DNA of 53,512 nt, taken from JBHIET01 sp046760785 (GTDB lineage Bacteria > Chloroflexota > Anaerolineae > B4-G1). Below are positions 7,693 to 15,122 of the stretch, piece after piece. A program made the position numbers and the translations under genes. Position 1 is the stretch's first letter; every line of letters begins with the position of its first letter. Location: contig JBHIET010000016.1 in assembly GCA_046760785.1 (NCBI GenBank), forward strand, positions 1 to 53,512, read 5' to 3'. A model generated the notes under the pieces. That model was not told where the DNA came from, made no database searches, and saw only the letters and a program-made list of their open reading frames with translations.

Positions 7693-7721
7693 TTGACATA
7701 CAGGACGACCACACCTATAAT
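7693..7721 (+). promoter_or_regulatory. Perfect consensus promoter of mutM
   Basis: TTGACA (7693-7698), 17-bp spacer, TATAAT (7716-7721): a perfect sigma-70 consensus. Only 9 bp separate the -10 box from the mutM ATG (7731), so the mRNA is probably leaderless. Confidence 0.88.
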
Positions 7722-7730
7722 GGCTGCACC

Positions 7731-8627
7731 ATGCCTGAGCTACCCGAAGTCGAGACGGTGGCCCGAGGGCTGCAGGCATCCCTGGTGGGATGCACCATCG
7801 TTGGGGTGGAGGTGCGCTGGGCGCGCAGCGTCGCCCCACCCGACGGCTCGACTGAGCTCGCCGAAGTCCCGATCGCCTTTGCCCGTCGCCTCACGGGCCA
7901 GATGGTCACCGACGTGGGACGGCGTGGGAAGTGGGTGGTGGTCGCGTTGAGCGGCGGCGACACGCTGCTGATTCACCTGCGCATGACCGGGCAACTGGTG
8001 CTGGAGCCAGGAGAGTGTCCCGGCGGCCGGCACGTCCGCGTGCTGCTCTCCCTCGACGATGGGCGGACTCTGCGCTTCTCGGATACGCGCAAGTTCGGGC
8101 GGCTATGGCTGGTGGACGATCCGGCTGACGTGCTGGGAGATCTGGGTCCTGAACCGCTGGCGGACGATTTCACGGCGGCACGGCTGAGAGAGATGCTGGC
8201 GCGGCGGCGCGGACGCATCAAGCCGCTGCTCTTAAACCAGCGCTTCCTGGCCGGGCTGGGCAACATCTATACTGACGAGGCACTGTGGCGGGCTGGCATC
8301 CATCCGCTGCGCCGGGCGGATACACTCACTCCCATCGAGGTGCGGCGGCTGCATCGAGCTATCCAATCTGTGCTGCGGGCAGCCATCGCCAGCGGCGGTA
8401 CGACGTTACCGGACGAGACTTTCCAGCAAGCCGATGGCCAGTCGGGCGAGTTCACCAGCAGGCTGGCGGTCTACGGACGGTCGAGGCAGCCGTGCCCACG
8501 CTGCGGGACGATCATCGAGCGCATCAAGGTGAGCCAACGCGGCACATATCTTTGCCCGCGCTGCCAGCCCTTGCCAGGCGCAAGTTTTAAGGTTGGACCT
8601 ATTGACAACGGGGAAAATATGGCGTAA
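7731..8627 (+). CDS. mutM: Formamidopyrimidine-DNA glycosylase
   Basis: DNA repair enzyme of 298 aa that removes oxidised purines such as 8-oxoguanine by base excision. The catalytic proline is at position 2 with Glu3 (MPELPEVET), followed by the beta-sandwich, the helix-two-turn-helix region with GLGNIYTDEALW, and a C-terminal zinc finger (CPRC with a second CPRC). The start is fixed because Pro2 must be the N-terminus after Met removal. The insertion-like STELAEVP at about 40-47 has the flavour of the in-frame palindromic repeats seen in other genes. No ribosome-binding site precedes it, in keeping with leaderless expression. Confidence 0.95.
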   Translation: MPELPEVETVARGLQASLVGCTIVGVEVRWARSVAPPDGSTELAEVPIAFARRLTGQMVTDVGRRGKWVVVALSGGDTLLIHLRMTGQLVLEPGECPGGRHVRVLLSLDDGRTLRFSDTRKFGRLWLVDDPADVLGDLGPEPLADDFTAARLREMLARRRGRIKPLLLNQRFLAGLGNIYTDEALWRAGIHPLRRADTLTPIEVRRLHRAIQSVLRAAIASGGTTLPDETFQQADGQSGEFTSRLAVYGRSRQPCPRCGTIIERIKVSQRGTYLCPRCQPLPGASFKVGPIDNGENMA

Positions 8628-8630
8628 AAT
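8602..8630 (+). promoter_or_regulatory. Strong promoter at the mutM 3' end
   Basis: TTGACA (8602-8607), 17-bp spacer, TAAAAT (8625-8630): 11 of 12 consensus bases. It overlaps the mutM stop codon and points into a region with no plus-strand gene, which suggests a non-coding transcript starting near 8637. Confidence 0.7.
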
Positions 8631-8636
8631 GGTGGC

Positions 8637-8814
8637 GAGATTGGGAGCAACCACCCCGGGGCCTCCCAGCGTCGCCTCACTAGAGCGCATCTCGGTTGTG
8701 CCAAGCGAGAGCGAGGGTCAGACGGAGCAGCCGTCCAAATAGGCGAATGCGCTGGGGAGTGGTATGGGGTGACTGGGGGCAGCGGTCTGGTGCCAGTGGG
8801 CCGCTGCTCTGTTT
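8637..8814 (+). ncRNA. Candidate rod-shaped ncRNA, about 180 nt
   Basis: Downstream of a near-consensus promoter the sequence can fold into a long rod. 8661-8668 pairs with 8774-8780, 8671-8676 with 8768-8773, 8678-8681 with 8758-8761, and 8684-8690 (AGCGCAT) with 8747-8753 (ATGCGCT). Two apical hairpins follow: CTCG/CGAG at 8691-8709 and GACGG/CCGTC at 8721-8735. A terminator-like GCAGCGG/CCGCTGC hairpin with TCTGTTT ends it. Length and rod shape resemble 6S RNA, but no conserved 6S sequence was recognised. It is antisense to the atypical last 45 codons of the M1 peptidase gene. Confidence 0.45.
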
Positions 8815-10422
8815 ATTGCTCCGTTGTCTTTCCCATCTCCCCTCAATCCACTGTTCGTAGAGGGCACGCTGCTCGTCGCCGGTGACCGCTTCGACGGTCG
8901 CCAGCCAGTCCTCTGGCGTGGCAACACCGTATCGGTTGCGGGCGAAGTACGCCTGCAGAATCGCCCAGAAGCTCTCGTCCCCCACCTCCTGGCGCAGCGC
9001 GTGGAAGTAGAGCGGGCCTTTCTGGTAAACCACTGGCCCATAGTCCTCCTCGCTGTAGGCGGCGACCGGCAGTCCTGCTGGCGCATCGCGACCGGACGCC
9101 ACCAATTCCTCGTAGGGCCGCCGAAAGACCTGCTCCAGTAGTTCGGCGGCTAGCTCCGCTCCGTAACGATCCTCGTAGTAAAGCAGTGTGCTGTACTGCA
9201 CCAATGCCTCATCCAGCCAAGGCTCATCAACCTGATCGTTCCCCACCAGGCTGTACCACCATTGGTGGCCCACCTCGTGCACCACGACCCACTCCATCCG
9301 TTCGCTGAGGGTTTCGTAGTACGAGCTGTTGATAACCACCAGTCCTGGGTATTCGATCCCGCCAGCGCAGGTGGGGGTCTCCACCACGTCCAATTCGGTG
9401 AAGGGGTAGGGGCCGAAGCGGGTGCTAAAGAGGCGCACTGCCTCGGTCGCCCAATCCAGTGCGTTCTCGCCTCCTTGATGATGCTGGGGATAGAAGACGC
9501 TATTGACCGTTACCCCCTCCACGACGTGGCTTTCCACCTGGTAGTCGGGGCCCAAGACGGCATTGAAATCCCGCATCGGGCCGGTGACGCAGGTCCAGGT
9601 GGTGCTGCCATCGGGGTTGAGATCGGGCGTGGCGCAGGTGCCGGAGGTGATGAGCCTCATCTCTGCCGGGGCCGTGATGTGCACGACGTAGAACGATGTC
9701 TCGGAGTAGACCGCATCTCCGTAGGTGGGCGCCAGTTCGACGTTCCAACCCTCGTCGTCGTAGACCGGGATGAAGGGGTAGGCGTTAGCCAGGGCGAGGA
9801 CGCCGTCGTAGTAGCCCAACTGACGGTAGCCCTTCGGCAGGCTCAGGACATCGCCCTGGCCGACCTCGGTGGGGACGGTGAGGGTGAAGGCGAGTCTCAG
9901 ATCGAGCCCCGCGCCGGGCTCCAGCGGTGGGTCGAGGGGAAGGCGTAGCGCGGAACCGTCCAGCTCTATGACGGGCATAACTGGCCGCCCGTCAAGCAAG
10001 ATATTCGTCGCTGTCATCTCGCCACCATAGCCTGGCGTGTTGGGAAAGAGGCACAGATATAGGTCCTTGAGGGGGGTATCCCCAGTATTGAAGTGGCCCA
10101 CGCGCTCGTGCCCAGTGATAGTGGTCATGTCGGGGGTGATGGCCAGCTCGACCTCGTAGCGTGTGGCGTCAGGGAGCAGGTCCAGGTCTGTGAGGAACTC
10201 GGGACGCAAGGCTTGTGCGTGATCGGATGGAATCGGGAGGATGCCGGGCAACGAGGTGGGGATGGGTGTGGGCGTATAGGAGGGGGGGGCGGAAGTAGGG
10301 ATAGATATGGGTGAGGGGGTAGAAGCAGGAGGGGAGGGGAGACAGGCCGCGCAGAGCAGGAAGCAGAGAGTGAGGGGCAAGAGACGGAAGGCAAGAGGCA
10401 AACGTCTGATGGTCTCAGGCAT
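8680..10422 (-). CDS. Lipoprotein M1-family metallopeptidase
   Basis: An exported zinc aminopeptidase-like protein of 580 aa. The signal peptide ends in a lipobox (LLCAAC), followed by a Ser/Thr/Pro-rich linker. The zinc site is HEVGH at 382-386, with the third ligand Glu in DEPWLDEAL. The substrate-recognition sequence TCAGGIEYPG corresponds to the GAMEN region. ATG 10422 has AAGGAGAG six bases upstream. Between beta strands, LSLPKGYRQ is encoded by a palindromic repeat-like insert (9829-9855). The last ~45 residues look unlike the family and overlap a candidate antisense RNA. It probably trims peptides at the outer face of the membrane. Confidence 0.88.
   Translation of the reverse strand: MPETIRRLPLAFRLLPLTLCFLLCAACLPSPPASTPSPISIPTSAPPSYTPTPIPTSLPGILPIPSDHAQALRPEFLTDLDLLPDATRYEVELAITPDMTTITGHERVGHFNTGDTPLKDLYLCLFPNTPGYGGEMTATNILLDGRPVMPVIELDGSALRLPLDPPLEPGAGLDLRLAFTLTVPTEVGQGDVLSLPKGYRQLGYYDGVLALANAYPFIPVYDDEGWNVELAPTYGDAVYSETSFYVVHITAPAEMRLITSGTCATPDLNPDGSTTWTCVTGPMRDFNAVLGPDYQVESHVVEGVTVNSVFYPQHHQGGENALDWATEAVRLFSTRFGPYPFTELDVVETPTCAGGIEYPGLVVINSSYYETLSERMEWVVVHEVGHQWWYSLVGNDQVDEPWLDEALVQYSTLLYYEDRYGAELAAELLEQVFRRPYEELVASGRDAPAGLPVAAYSEEDYGPVVYQKGPLYFHALRQEVGDESFWAILQAYFARNRYGVATPEDWLATVEAVTGDEQRALYEQWIEGRWERQRSNKQSSGPLAPDRCPQSPHTTPQRIRLFGRLLRLTLALAWHNRDAL
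8779..8814 (+). terminator. Terminator-like hairpin of ncRNA candidate
   Basis: GCAGCGG (8779-8785) pairs with CCGCTGC (8801-8807), followed by TCTGTTTATT. It lies about 180 nt after the promoter at 8602-8630. Confidence 0.45.
9829..9855. repeat. In-frame palindromic repeat insert (class A)
   Basis: GCCCTTCGGCAGGCTCAGGACATCGCC, inside the M1 peptidase gene, encodes LSLPKG on the coding strand. The CTTCGGC...CTCAGGACA signature recurs in 27690-27800, 38555-38600 and 43411-43441. Confidence 0.6.
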
Positions 10423-10498
10423 GAGTACTCTCCTTTCACGAATTGACCATAAAGTATAAGCACAGGGGGCATCGGGAGTGTCAGCGGAATGCTGCAAA

Positions 10499-12925
10499 CT
10501 AACGTTCGCCATACAGCGCCTGGTAGACGGCGAAATGCTCCTTGATGCGCTGGAGGTAGAGACGCGGTTCTCCCAGAGTGATGAGTTCGAGGAATAGGTC
10601 AGGGTCATCGTCCGCGCTCTCCAGCCAACGTTGGGCATTGGCCGGGCCACCGTTGTAGCCCGCCAGCGCCGCGTCGAGACGGCCCTCGAAGCGGTCGCGC
10701 TGCTGCGCCAGGTAATAGGTACCGAAGCGCAGGCTGATGTAGGGGCGATACAGGTCGGCGGTCTCGTAGTCCGGCGGCCAGTCCAGCTCGGCGGCGATCT
10801 GCGCGCCAGTGGCGGGGATCACTTGCATCAGCCCGTGGGCACTGGCCGTGGACGTGGCGAGGCTCTCGAAGAGGCTCTCCTGCCGGACAAGGGCGAAGAC
10901 CAGCAGCGGATCGAGATCATTCAGACGAGCGTTCTCTAGCACCAGGTCTTCATAGTAGGTGGGGTAAGCCAGGCGCGCGATGAAGACAGGAGCTTCGAGG
11001 ATGGTTTCGGCCGGGGAGAGGTACACGACCCGCACGGCGCAGAGGATGGAGGAGCGGTAGAGGCCGATGTGGCGGAACAAGAGCGCCAGTTGGTACTGGG
11101 CCAGCGCATCCGACGTAGTCGCTCCCCGGAGAGCCTCTAACTCCCCCTTGGCCTCCTCGAAGCGACCCAGCCGCCACAATTCCAGGCCGCGCTGGAGGCG
11201 GGGATCGGCAACCAGGGTGGGGGCAAGTTCACCCAAGTCTGTGGCGTCGTCCAACCCCAGCCACCCGGCCAGCCACTCCTCGGCTTCAGCCTGGGCCGCG
11301 CCAGCATCATAGTCGGGCTCGCAACGGGCAGGCGGGAAAAGCGGAGAAAGCGGATCGGCAGCCAGGTCAGCGGCGCGCAGGCCGTAGTAGCCAGCGGGGT
11401 CAGCCTCGCTGGCTTCTTCGAAGACGGCCGCCGCAGCCTCCGGGTCGCCATGAGCCAGACGGAGTTTGCCTAGCCAGAGGAGGGTGGCAGGGTAGTAGGC
11501 CGAGTCGAAATAGACCCCGGTCAGCGTGTCCCAGGCGGCGGCAGCGTCCGCCAGTCTACTCAGTTGGTAGAATTGCAGGCCACCGCGGAAGAGGGCCGGG
11601 GGGGCGTAGTCAGAATCGGGGTACTGAGCCCGGCAGTCAAGGTAGGCTTCGGAGGCAGCCTCGAGGTCACCATCGCGTTCGAGCAACTGCGCCATCTCCC
11701 AGAGTGCCTCCGGCGCACGGCGATGGTCGGGGGCAGTCTCGACGAATTGCCGATAGGTCTCAACGGCTTCCTCTACCCTGCCCCAGTCGGCGTACGCCTC
11801 GGCCAAGCCCATCCAGGCATCCCCCCAATGCGCGTTCTCCGGGTGGGTCTCGATCAGCACCTGGAACTCCCCAGCGGCCAGGTTGGGGCTGCCAGCGGCC
11901 AGGTAAGACAGGCCCGCGTACCAGTGGGCGTCGCCGGAGTGGGTTTCGGGGTAGGCGTTGATGTAACGATAGAATGCCTCGACCGCCGGGCCGTATGCCC
12001 CTCCATAGTAGTCCACTACGCCGCGCAGGAAGTCGTCCACCGGACGTCCGGCCCCCACCAGTTCGACCAGCGAGAGGTAGGCGTAGTGCTCGTCAGGATA
12101 TGTCTCGACGACGGCCAGGTGGCGAGTGTAGCCCGCCTCGGTCTCCCCGGCCAGAATGAGCGTCTCAGCGGCCTGGTGCTCGATGCGGGCGCGGTAGGCA
12201 CGAATCTGCGCCATCTCTAGGATAGCGTCGTACTGGGCGACGGCAGCGGGGTAATCCTCCAGAGCGACGTAGGCTAGGGCCAGCTTCTCGCGTGTGTGGA
12301 CCTCGAAGGCGCGGTCGGGGGCGTCGGCGATGGCGTCTTGGTAGGCCTGGGCAGCGGACTCATATTCGCCGCCGGTGTAGAGAGCGTTCCCCAGCGACTG
12401 GTTGACGTAAGCGGTGATGACCGTCCCGGCCGCCAGGTAGACACGGTACTCGCCGGCCGCTGCCAGCGGGTCGCCCGCGCCGACCAGGGCCTCGGCCAGC
12501 AGAAAGTGGGCGTCCTTTGCCTCCCCTCGTTCCCCCCCGCCTGCGGGGGGGAGAGAGCTGAGGAGTTCGCGGAAGGTGTCGGTGGCGCTGAGGTAGTCTC
12601 CATCGCGCAGGTCTGCTGTGCCCAGGCCCAGCCAGGCCCGCTCGGCGTTTTCCTCGTCGAGGGGCAGCGCGAGCAGACTGCGGTAGATTTCGACAGCGGT
12701 CTTGTAGTCGCCATCCCGCATCGCCTGCGTGGCTTCAGAGAACCATTCGGCTGGGTCGGGGGTGGGAGTGGGAGTGGATGTAGGAATAGGTGTGGGGGTT
12801 TTGGTGGGCGTGGCAGTCGCGGTGGCAGAAGGAGGTGGTGGTGTCAGGTCGAAGGGTGGGTTGCAAGACAGCGCGGCCGCGATCAATGTGAGGAGAATCC
12901 AGAAGATCAGTTCAGGTCGGCGCAT
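10499..12925 (-). CDS. TPR-containing lytic transglycosylase
   Basis: An 808-aa exported murein hydrolase resembling Slt70-type proteins. The N-terminal lipoprotein signal ends at AALSC, followed by a Thr/Pro linker. About a dozen TPR-like helical repeats cover residues 60-640. The C-terminal SLT domain has the catalytic Glu at about residue 683 (RQES), then GLMQVIPATG and AGYNGGP. The family cleaves the MurNAc-GlcNAc bond to give anhydro-MurNAc ends. The start is set by a promoter only 6 bp upstream; a G/C-rich palindrome inside (12525-12556) encodes LPPAGGGERG in frame. Confidence 0.9.
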   Translation of the reverse strand: MRRPELIFWILLTLIAAALSCNPPFDLTPPPPSATATATPTKTPTPIPTSTPTPTPDPAEWFSEATQAMRDGDYKTAVEIYRSLLALPLDEENAERAWLGLGTADLRDGDYLSATDTFRELLSSLPPAGGGERGEAKDAHFLLAEALVGAGDPLAAAGEYRVYLAAGTVITAYVNQSLGNALYTGGEYESAAQAYQDAIADAPDRAFEVHTREKLALAYVALEDYPAAVAQYDAILEMAQIRAYRARIEHQAAETLILAGETEAGYTRHLAVVETYPDEHYAYLSLVELVGAGRPVDDFLRGVVDYYGGAYGPAVEAFYRYINAYPETHSGDAHWYAGLSYLAAGSPNLAAGEFQVLIETHPENAHWGDAWMGLAEAYADWGRVEEAVETYRQFVETAPDHRRAPEALWEMAQLLERDGDLEAASEAYLDCRAQYPDSDYAPPALFRGGLQFYQLSRLADAAAAWDTLTGVYFDSAYYPATLLWLGKLRLAHGDPEAAAAVFEEASEADPAGYYGLRAADLAADPLSPLFPPARCEPDYDAGAAQAEAEEWLAGWLGLDDATDLGELAPTLVADPRLQRGLELWRLGRFEEAKGELEALRGATTSDALAQYQLALLFRHIGLYRSSILCAVRVVYLSPAETILEAPVFIARLAYPTYYEDLVLENARLNDLDPLLVFALVRQESLFESLATSTASAHGLMQVIPATGAQIAAELDWPPDYETADLYRPYISLRFGTYYLAQQRDRFEGRLDAALAGYNGGPANAQRWLESADDDPDLFLELITLGEPRLYLQRIKEHFAVYQALYGER
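12525..12556. repeat. In-frame G/C palindrome (class B)
   Basis: A C-run and G-run hairpin (CCCCCCGC-CT-GCGGGGGG core) lies inside the lytic transglycosylase gene and adds PPAGGGERG to the protein between TPR-like helices. Similar inserts occur at 27026-27050 and 46112-46131. Confidence 0.55.
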
Positions 12926-12931
12926 GGCAAT

Positions 12932-12960
12932 ATTATCGCCGGGAGAGGAGAGTTTGTCAA
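12932..12960 (-). promoter_or_regulatory. Promoter of lytic transglycosylase (leaderless)
   Basis: On the minus strand TTGACA (12955-12960), 17-bp spacer, GATAAT (12932-12937), then 6 bp to the ATG (12925). There is no room for a ribosome site, so the mRNA should be leaderless. Confidence 0.75.
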
Positions 12961-12976
12961 CACAGGGGAGATGGCG

Positions 12977-13019
12977 AGCGCCCCGACGAGTAACCCGCGT
13001 ACCCTTCCGCCGGGGCGCT
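12977..13019. terminator. GC-rich hairpin after the signalling operon
   Basis: AGCGCCCCG (12977-12985) pairs with CGGGGCGCT (13011-13019) around a 25-nt loop. It lies just beyond the small-GTPase gene on the minus strand. There is no clear U-tract, so termination is only suggested. Confidence 0.35.
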
Positions 13020-13064
13020 TTGGCGTCTGCGAGGATGTATCCAGGTGACGGTTGACTGGCTGTT

Positions 13065-13583
13065 CTATGAACCTATGAGAGCCTTCAATTCCCCTAGCAC
13101 GTTGCGCACGCTGGCTTTGTCAATGGCAACGCAGGGGACGACAGGGACGCTGCTCTCCAACCCCAATGCCTTGCCCATTTCCTGAGCCGAGAGGGGGTTG
13201 TCTCCATCCTGCTTGCTCGCAACCACCAGGTAGGGGACCTGTCCCTTACGGCGAAAAATACGGATCAGCCGCCTGGCCTGTGGGAATGTACCACGGTCGC
13301 AACTATCTACCAGCAAGATGAAGGCATGCATCTCCTTGGATAGAATGTCCCACATAAAGTCGAAGCGTGGCTGTCCCGGCGTACCATATAGATGAAACAG
13401 GTCACTCCCCAGCCTGACCTGGCCATAGTCCATGGCCACCGTGGTCTCATCCTTGATAGACTTGAAGTGGTCGCTGATGGGTTTCTCGGTGGAGACGATT
13501 GGGGTGTCGGAGATTGTTTGAATGAACTCGGTCTTACCAGCACTGAAGGGGCCTGTAACCACAACCTTGTAAATATCTCCCAT
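13065..13583 (-). CDS. Ras/MglA-like small GTPase
   Basis: A 172-aa small GTP-binding protein. The P-loop GPFSAGKT is at 11-18, the switch II region reads YGTPGQPRFDF in place of the canonical DxxG, and the guanine-specificity motif appears as SKQD. This architecture matches the bacterial GTPases often encoded beside response regulators and roadblock proteins. ATG 13583 lies 1 bp from the end of the regulator gene, so the two are translationally coupled. It is the last gene of the six-gene kinase operon. It is likely a cytosolic switch with an unknown effector; no GAP is recognisable nearby. Confidence 0.82.
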   Translation of the reverse strand: MGDIYKVVVTGPFSAGKTEFIQTISDTPIVSTEKPISDHFKSIKDETTVAMDYGQVRLGSDLFHLYGTPGQPRFDFMWDILSKEMHAFILLVDSCDRGTFPQARRLIRIFRRKGQVPYLVVASKQDGDNPLSAQEMGKALGLESSVPVVPCVAIDKASVRNVLGELKALIGS

Positions 13584-13584
13584 G

Positions 13585-14322
13585 TCACACGTTCTCCTTG
13601 TAAGCTTCAACAGGCTGCTCTTTGGGAAAGTGTACGAAGCGATACCCTACCCCGCGCTCGGTAAGAATGTAGCGGGGATTGGATGGATCGGGTTCGATCT
13701 TCTGCCGCAGGTAGGTGATGTACAGGCGCAGGTACTGAATTTCCTCGCGGTACTCGTAGCCCCAGACTTTGGCTAGTAACGTTTCGTGGGGCACCACCCA
13801 ACCTGCGTTTTCGATCAGGTGGTAAAGCAGACGGAATTCGGTAGGGCGCAACTTGATGCGCTTACCTTCGACGATGGCCTCGTGGCTGTTGAAATCCACA
13901 CTCAACCGGTCATCAATGTGAAGGATAGCCTGCTCTGCCGTCACCGGGCCCCGGGTGCGGCGCAGCACCGCCTTGACGCGGCTGGCGAGCTCGCGGGCAC
14001 CGAAGGGCTTGGTCACATAGTCGTCAGCTCCCAGTTCCAGACCACGCACCTTGTCCTCCTCATTGGCCCGGACTGTGAGCATAATCACTGGGACGTTGGA
14101 AACCTCACGCAACATCTCTAATGTCTCGAAGCCGTCCAGCTCAGGCATCATCACGTCAAGTATCACCAGATCAGGAAGATTCGTGCGCACCCTTTCGAGT
14201 GCCTCCAGGCCGTTGTGGGTTTCTATTACGCGGTATCCATCAAGTTCCAGATTCATACGGATGAACCGCGTCATACGAGGCTCATCATCCACGACAAGAA
14301 TCAGCTCACGGCTAGCAGGCAT
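13585..14322 (-). CDS. OmpR-family response regulator
   Basis: A 245-aa two-component regulator. The receiver has acidic residues D12 and D13, phospho-acceptor D56 (LVILDVMMP), a conserved Thr (MLTVRA) and Lys (VTKPFG). The C-terminal winged helix carries the OmpR-type RPTEFRLL and RYILTERGVGYRF segments. ATG 14322 gives an N-terminus typical for the family. No histidine kinase is adjacent; the operon instead has a Ser/Thr kinase, so phosphorylation could be unconventional. OmpR-family proteins bind tandem direct repeats, and such a repeat occurs in the operon's own promoter (18781-18795). Confidence 0.9.
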   Translation of the reverse strand: MPASRELILVVDDEPRMTRFIRMNLELDGYRVIETHNGLEALERVRTNLPDLVILDVMMPELDGFETLEMLREVSNVPVIMLTVRANEEDKVRGLELGADDYVTKPFGARELASRVKAVLRRTRGPVTAEQAILHIDDRLSVDFNSHEAIVEGKRIKLRPTEFRLLYHLIENAGWVVPHETLLAKVWGYEYREEIQYLRLYITYLRQKIEPDPSNPRYILTERGVGYRFVHFPKEQPVEAYKENV

Positions 14323-14341
14323 GATCAGCAACCCCAGCGCG

Positions 14342-14584
14342 CTACTCGCGTATGAAACTGATGACCTCTTCCTCAGCCTCACTGGGTAGAATCTCCACGC
14401 AGTGAATGCGCGTCCAAGGGTAGACCACCGTCTTGGTTTCAGGGAGAACATAGGAGACGTCACGGCCATCACGCAGCCGGAGGTTGCTTACGATCAGCAC
14501 TTGATCAGTAGGCTCAGGAACGTGTTCCACCTCTCCTACCACGGCCTCCTCGTTAAGTATATGGATTAACACAGTGGGAGACAT
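14342..14584 (-). CDS. Conserved-looking 80-aa protein
   Basis: An unrecognised small soluble protein. It is rich in beta-branched residues in its first half (VLIHILNEEAVVGEVEH), contains RLRDGRDVSYVLPE and ends in an acidic helix. The composition suggests a compact beta barrel, but no family is assigned. It lies between the FHA and response-regulator genes with gaps of about 20 bp, so it is almost certainly part of the operon. The ATG at 14584 fits the start of the ordered sequence. Confidence 0.6.
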   Translation of the reverse strand: MSPTVLIHILNEEAVVGEVEHVPEPTDQVLIVSNLRLRDGRDVSYVLPETKTVVYPWTRIHCVEILPSEAEEEVISFIRE

Positions 14585-14606
14585 ACGCCATTCCTCCGCC
14601 CGCAGT

Positions 14607-15122
14607 TCACTGCTGTTGAATCTCGATTTCCAGTTTGACGCGCCCCAACTGCAGCTCGTCCCCATCCTTAAGCACATGGGGCAGGTAGGGGGTCAGACGC
14701 TGGCCATTCAAGAAGGTACCGTTGGCACTGCCAACATCCTCGACCAGGTAAGTCGAACCCCGCTGGTGAATCTTGCAGTGATGGCGGGAGACGCCCCCCT
14801 CAAGCCCTCCATCAGGGGTTACGTCTAGATCAGGGAAGATGCCATGAGCCGCATCAAGCCGCCCAACGTGTACCTCGGGAGTGGGCGGCAGTTGGATCTG
14901 ACGTCCCGTGGACAGAACCTTGATTTGCAGTGGGACAAGAACTTCCTCACCAGTCTCTTCGACAGGTTCACTGGCCCACGGGTTCGCCCGCGAGATGGGC
15001 AACTCTTTTTCGGGGAGCGGTTCAGTCCGCAGAGGGCCGCCCGTGGGTAAGTATACCCCACACTCGCTGCAGAACAGAGTGCCAGGACGGTGTTTACGCC
15101 CGCAAGATGGACATTCAATCAT
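14607..15122 (-). CDS. Zinc-ribbon FHA-domain protein
   Basis: A 171-aa protein with an N-terminal zinc ribbon (C4, C7, C18, C21), a proline- and glutamate-rich linker and a C-terminal FHA domain: HVGRLD, SRHHCKI, and VGSANGTFLNG. FHA domains bind phosphothreonine, so this is a probable reader of the kinase encoded two genes upstream. Its ATG at 15122 overlaps the end of the VWA gene, indicating translational coupling. The protein is cytosolic, with no membrane segment. Confidence 0.85.
   Translation of the reverse strand: MIECPSCGRKHRPGTLFCSECGVYLPTGGPLRTEPLPEKELPISRANPWASEPVEETGEEVLVPLQIKVLSTGRQIQLPPTPEVHVGRLDAAHGIFPDLDVTPDGGLEGGVSRHHCKIHQRGSTYLVEDVGSANGTFLNGQRLTPYLPHVLKDGDELQLGRVKLEIEIQQQ

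Noticed and set aside
8637..8814. SRP RNA or tmRNA assignment for the rod-shaped RNA
   Set aside because: The conserved SRP tetraloop context and the tmRNA tRNA-like ends are absent.
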